This document shows positions 28,601-34,649 of a stretch of 64,000 nucleotides of DNA, piece after piece. The DNA comes from Tubiluchus corallicola. Lineage: Eukaryota > Priapulida > Priapulimorpha > Priapulimorphida > Tubiluchidae. The notes beneath the pieces were generated by a model. The model did no database searches, was not told where the DNA came from, and worked only from the letters and a program-made list of their open reading frames with translations. Numbering within the stretch: position 1 is the first letter of the stretch; every line of letters starts with the position of its first letter. The translations under genes and the position numbers were made by a program. The stretch covers positions 620,001 through 684,000 of the forward strand of contig JAQGDQ010000035.1 of NCBI GenBank assembly GCA_030141605.1, written 5' to 3'.

Positions 28601-31600
28601 GAACGAGTTCCGGGTGAAGTGACATCAGTAGTACAGCGACGGGGGTTTCACATTTGTTGAAACACAGGCATAATATTATCATGGAAAAAAATGTTGCTAA
28701 ACGTATTTTCGCTTAAAAAATATAAGTCATGTTGAAACGAAACGAATTTCATCTTCTTCTGCCTAATTACATATTTAAGGTAGCTTAACAGAAAATGGCT
28801 TCATTTAATGGATAACTTCGTCTAAAATAATGCTACTCTTGACTAAAGATGGCAGCACAAGATTGGAACATTAAAATCAATACATCAATATTATCAATCG
28901 TTAGGTAAACAATTCGTGATACCGTTTAGTGATATTTAATACTTAAAGTGAAAAATAATTAGTAGCAGTAATCTGCTAGATGGGGGACCATCACACAAAG
29001 AAATCATTCGACCATTCGACTTTTCAAAAAGTAGTGTTAGTTTTAAAAAATTATTTTCTGAAGAGTTCTTTTTACTTTTTCTTAAGTCTCATTCCTATTT
29101 TTTTCCTTATGACGATGCAAAAAGGCATACTTTTATTATTACTTGTGGTGTCTCTCTAGTACCATCACATGTAGCTTATTAGTTCATTTCATAAGGCATC
29201 TATTCATTTCTTCATGTTTAGCCTTGACTTTGACTTTGGCATTTGACTTTGTTTGAAACAATTTGTATAAAAATATTTTAAAATTTATAATTTTGTGAAA
29301 CATAATTCGTATCCAGATCATAAATTTGAAAAAAATTTGAAAAAACAAAAATGTGACCTTAGGAAAGCAACCTATAAGCAATTAAAATGTTTATATTTAA
29401 TGTTTGCTTTTCCTATGGGTAGGTAGCAAAAGTATTGGAATAAATGGATAGGAAATCATAATCAATAATCAAGGTAAAAATAACAGCTCTAGGACACATG
29501 TTAAACTACATGTACAATAACAACATAAAATTTAAGATTTTTTATTTATACAGCTTGTCGAAGAGCTAAAAAGCAGGCAAAAAGCTGTGTTCTCACACCA
29601 TTTGTTTCAGCAGAAACCAGGTGACACCTTGTCTCAGCAAAATGCTGCTTTCTCACACCAGGTATAACAATCTCAGGTACGTCTCCTAATGATATATAAT
29701 TAGCTTATAATACCGGGTTTTACACATGACCAAAGTGTAGTACACATAGTTTTCTACCTACCGTACACTTTTGAGCATGTAAAGTACTTCTGGTGGAAGT
29801 TCTAGCTCCCTGTCTTCTAGTAGGTCTTCTTCCAGGTATTCTGGCGGAGGCTCTTTCTGCTGCAGCATAACTTTACTCTCTTTCTTTGGCACACGCAGCA
29901 ATCTAGGTATCAATAGAGATAATAATTAAGCTAAAAAAGTACTTAGTAAAACAATGAAACATCAAAATATTTGACCTATCACTTACTGAAATGTCTTCAA
30001 AACATTAATGTCTTCATTTTTTCAAACTGATGTCAAATAGTTTAATTAATTTCACTTCATGTAAAACATGTAAACAAGTAAAAACAGAAGAGCTGAATAG
30101 TAAAAGAGCTTTCAACTAAGTTATTACTCTTCACAGCTTGCATAATGCATGGCTTGTTACTGCAAAAATTTTGCTCCAGTATTCTTGTCCCTGTTATGAA
30201 GGACAAAAATGGGAACATTTCTAACACCAATAATTATCGCCCAATAGCACTATCACCTATTTCAGCAAACTTATGGAGCAAGCTTTCATGGAACGCTATG
30301 AGAACTTGTTACCATCTACGGATAACCAGTTTGGCTTTAAACATGATCTGGGCACTGAAATGTGTATTTTCACCTTAAAGGAAATTGTAAATTTTTAAAC
30401 GTCCAAAAATAGCGTGATTCATGTATGTTTTATAGATGCTTCAAAAGCATTTGATAATGTCAACTATTGCAAATTATTTCTAGAACTTTATCATACTGAT
30501 TTTCTAAAGATAATCTCGCATTTACTGTATACAAGGTATGAGAAACAGGAACTGGCAATTAGATGGGGGAACAGTATCTCAGACAAGTTTAATATGTCTA
30601 ATGGTGTTAGGCAAGGCAGCTGCTTGTCTTCTAAACTATTTAATACTTATCTTTGTAAACTGAATCGCACCTTAACAGAATCAAAAACTGGCTGTTTTAT
30701 TGGAAATGTATATACTAATCATCTTATGTACGCTGATGACACCTGTCTGATTGCTTCTACTATAACGAGCCTTCAGTATTTATTAAATTTGTACATGAAG
30801 TGTGCAGCACAATGTGATATTAAGGTGAACTATACGAAAACAAAACTTTCAACCTTCAAACCGTTAAATTATACTAAATTCCCCACAGGAAATATTTATG
30901 CAGAAACTAATACCATTAAAATCTTGTACAGAAGAAAAGTACCTAGGCCATCTTTTAAAAACAGATAAAACAGACAATACGGATACTGACCACCAGCGTT
31001 GTTTGTTCTACATTCGATCAAACAAATTAATTAGATATTTTTCTAACTGCAGTACAAAAGTCAAACGAACATTGTTCAAAGGTTATTGCTCTAACTTTTA
31101 TTGAGCCACATTATGGAATAACTATTACAACTACGGCTTAAAGAATTTAAAAGTTGCTTATAATAAAGGGATCAGAATTTTGTTTAATCTAAATTACAAC
31201 TGCTCAACTAGACAAATGTGTATGGAACTAAATTTACCATATTTTGATTTTATTATTAGAAGATCACTAAAAATTAGAGCTACTAACACTTACAATGAGT
31301 TGATAAATAATATATTTAATGGCGACTGTTTATTGATATCTAGATTGTATAAGCATTGGAATAAATGCTTACATACTGTAGCCCAATAAAGTAAAGTTGC
31401 AAATATTGTAAATACTTAATTAACTGTATTTAATTGTGAGACACTGCTAACTGATAATTGTATGTTGATTTATATGTATGTTTGTTTGAGAACTATAATA
31501 TGTATTGTAATATGGACTTTGTTCTGAAATAAAAATATTCAATCAATCAATCAATCATAAGCTTAGATTCTGAAAGGGAACAATGACAAGAGGGGTATTA

Positions 31601-34600
31601 ACAATAACAATGACTATTCAACAATGACAAGAGTGATGTGGAAGTTGGTCGCGAATTGCGGCCATAATTGCTGTACGTGATTATAGAAATAGTTTTGCTT
31701 TACAATAATTTCCCAGATTGGGATTTTGAGTGACGTGTCATGTTCTGAACTTCAATAGAAGTTGGCTTTTCTTATACGATTTCTTATATGGCTCAAGAGT
31801 AATATTAACAACAACAATAAAATTTTATTCAACGATGGCAAGTTTTATTAACAATAACAATAATTATTCAACCGACAGCAGAAACAGCAATGTACAATAG
31901 CTTTAATGTATGAACTTATACCATTTTTACATGATCCTAATTAGCCATTTTGTATTTGGGCACAAAATGAGATAATACACAAACAAATAACAATCAAACC
32001 TAACTGCAAACTAAGAATCTCTTCGAATCTCACTAAGCGAATACATAATTAAACCATTTGTAATCTAAGAAGATTTCTGCACAGTCTTTATGACTATTAC
32101 TATTTATCACATTTGCTCCCTGAATCAAAAGTGCAAGCAAAATAAGAATCTCAAGTGAAAGGTTCATAACAAAATTCCCGTAAAATCAAAAGTATCTGTA
32201 ACTAAATTTTAATTATTTTCTTACAGCTTAAATTCAAAAACAAGTCTGCACTCACCATAATTAATCCAATTCCAGGCTAACAAAATTACTCAACTACAGC
32301 TGTAACTGATCAAATTTCAAAAAGCTGCTGTTATTTCTCTTGGAGATGAATGATAAATATTTTGAAAATATGCTCTGTGGATTGAGACATAAAACTCAAA
32401 GAATGCAAGGTCAGCAGGTACCCCAGAAAAATCGTTATGTCATTTATGGCTACAGGTTAAGCTAAATGCATCTGCTATCTTTGTACAGTTTTAGTTATTA
32501 AATCAGACATTTTGCTGGAAAAAAATTAAGCACCCTAGTCAAAATCAAATGTATTTCAAAGAGCTCATATTTAAACACTAATAAAAAAGCACAACTTGTA
32601 CTTTAAAAAACGTGTTGCAAAAACCTTTAATTGGAATTACTTACCTTTTGGCAAATTTAAGAACCATTTGTCGTTTTTTTATTCGTCTTCCAGACATGTC
32701 GGTACGTGATAAAGAACTGTTTACCTATAAGACAGAGTTCATTAAAGCATTTAACAGATTTGCTTAAATAGTCACGATACCAAAAATTTACATATAGCTC
32801 AGTGAGCATAGGTCGCCTTTTTCAGAAAGAGAGAGAACACCGATACTTTGTTACAATTCTGAAACATTTGTGAAAATCGAAAGTGTTTTTTTACACAGCA
32901 AAAAATCTGTTCATCACAACAACTTGTTTTCTTTAAAGCGTTACTTAATTTTCTATACGTTAGGAAGCACTGACTTTGTCCTTTGGCACAAACTATTAAA
33001 ATGACAGCGATTTTTTTTGTGAAAGCGAGTCTTTCGCTCTTTCAAACAAATAATCTGCAGGTAGATGATATAACATTGTAAATGTATTAAGAATTTTTTT
33101 AATTTTAATTTAAATTTTCTATCTTGACATTAAAATGTGTTATTTGAACTATGAGTGCTATTCTGCACCATTGCAAAATACCACAGTTTTCAAGTAATAA
33201 ATAAGAAATGATTAAAACTACTGGAATAAACACTAGTTTGTCTTTAGTTAATGAATACCTACTTTTCGCAACATCTTCTGTCCATAAAACCAGACTTTAT
33301 CCCGCTTGCGAAACCTTGGCTTTTTATGTGACAGAGATATTTGTTTTATCTGAGGCATAACTTCTTCCACTGAAACAGTAAAAATCAACAAATGCGTAAA
33401 CTTACAAATATAGAGCAGTTACAGTTAAATACATGTACTGTATTTACACTCAAAACAAGCAAAAAAAGAACAAAATTAAGACATGAGTTAGTAAACTCTA
33501 AGCACAACCTATGTAAGGCAAGGAGACAATGCACGTAAGCATACGATTTCAGGGGTTTAAGGGTTTTCACATATGTATGCTAAAATATCAGTCATTTATT
33601 TATTTACAAAAACAATTAGATTTCATATTAAAGAATTGTACCATTGTAATTTTTGTTTTTACACTATGTCATATTACCCATTCTAGTTGTCTGCTTTATC
33701 AAAATATTGTAAGTCCAAACTAGCTAAATATAAATAATGATCAAAATAATCACGTCATGCTTGCAAACAGTTTTATTAGCAAATTACCTTTTTTTCTGCA
33801 TTTGCGAAATATTATCACAGCGACTATGATAATACTGCTTAAAGTCAAAATCCCAATGACTAGATACTGAAAAAAATAAAAAGCTAATTAATGTTTAATC
33901 ACTTAAGTATATTTAATTTAGAATTATTTTATGAGCATTTTGAACAACAATCCAACAATCCTACACTAAGATAAAAAGCAGAAAGTGCCAGTACAGACAG
34001 TGCTAGCATTTGGCCAAGTGGCAATGGCACCTTCTTGCAAATTTAGGCAGTGGACATTTCAAGGCGACCAACAAACGACCCATGAAACCAACCAGCCAAC
34101 CAACAAACTATTTGTATTAATAATTAATTAATTATTAATAAATTAATTTAATTAATAAATGTATAATTATTGCAAAATGTTGCTTATTGTTGCTTATTAA
34201 TAATTGTGTACTCTCTTACTTATAAGAGAACAGAATAAAATAAAGTTGAATAAATGGAATGGAACAAAATAAGAGACATCAGCACGGAATGGAAGGGCGT
34301 GGAACACGACATAATGTAATAGAATGGAAGATAACAGAACAGTGTGTCATGTGTCTAAGGGTAAAAGCACAGTGAACGCCTCCAAATTTGGCCCCTGTGA
34401 TGCCAAAAAATTTTCACGTAGATGTTTGTGTAATACAGCAAATGAAAGCTCTTGTTCTGTACTTCATATAACTACATTTGGATTATAAATTAGATGAAGT
34501 TATGCAATTTTAAGAAAACCATGTATTTCTCAATTGTATAAGGAAGACAATCAGTCTTTCATGTTAAAATGCTTTTCTAAACACCTTAAATATCAACTAA

Positions 34601-34608
34601 TATTTAAC

Positions 34609-34649
<41 letters not shown>

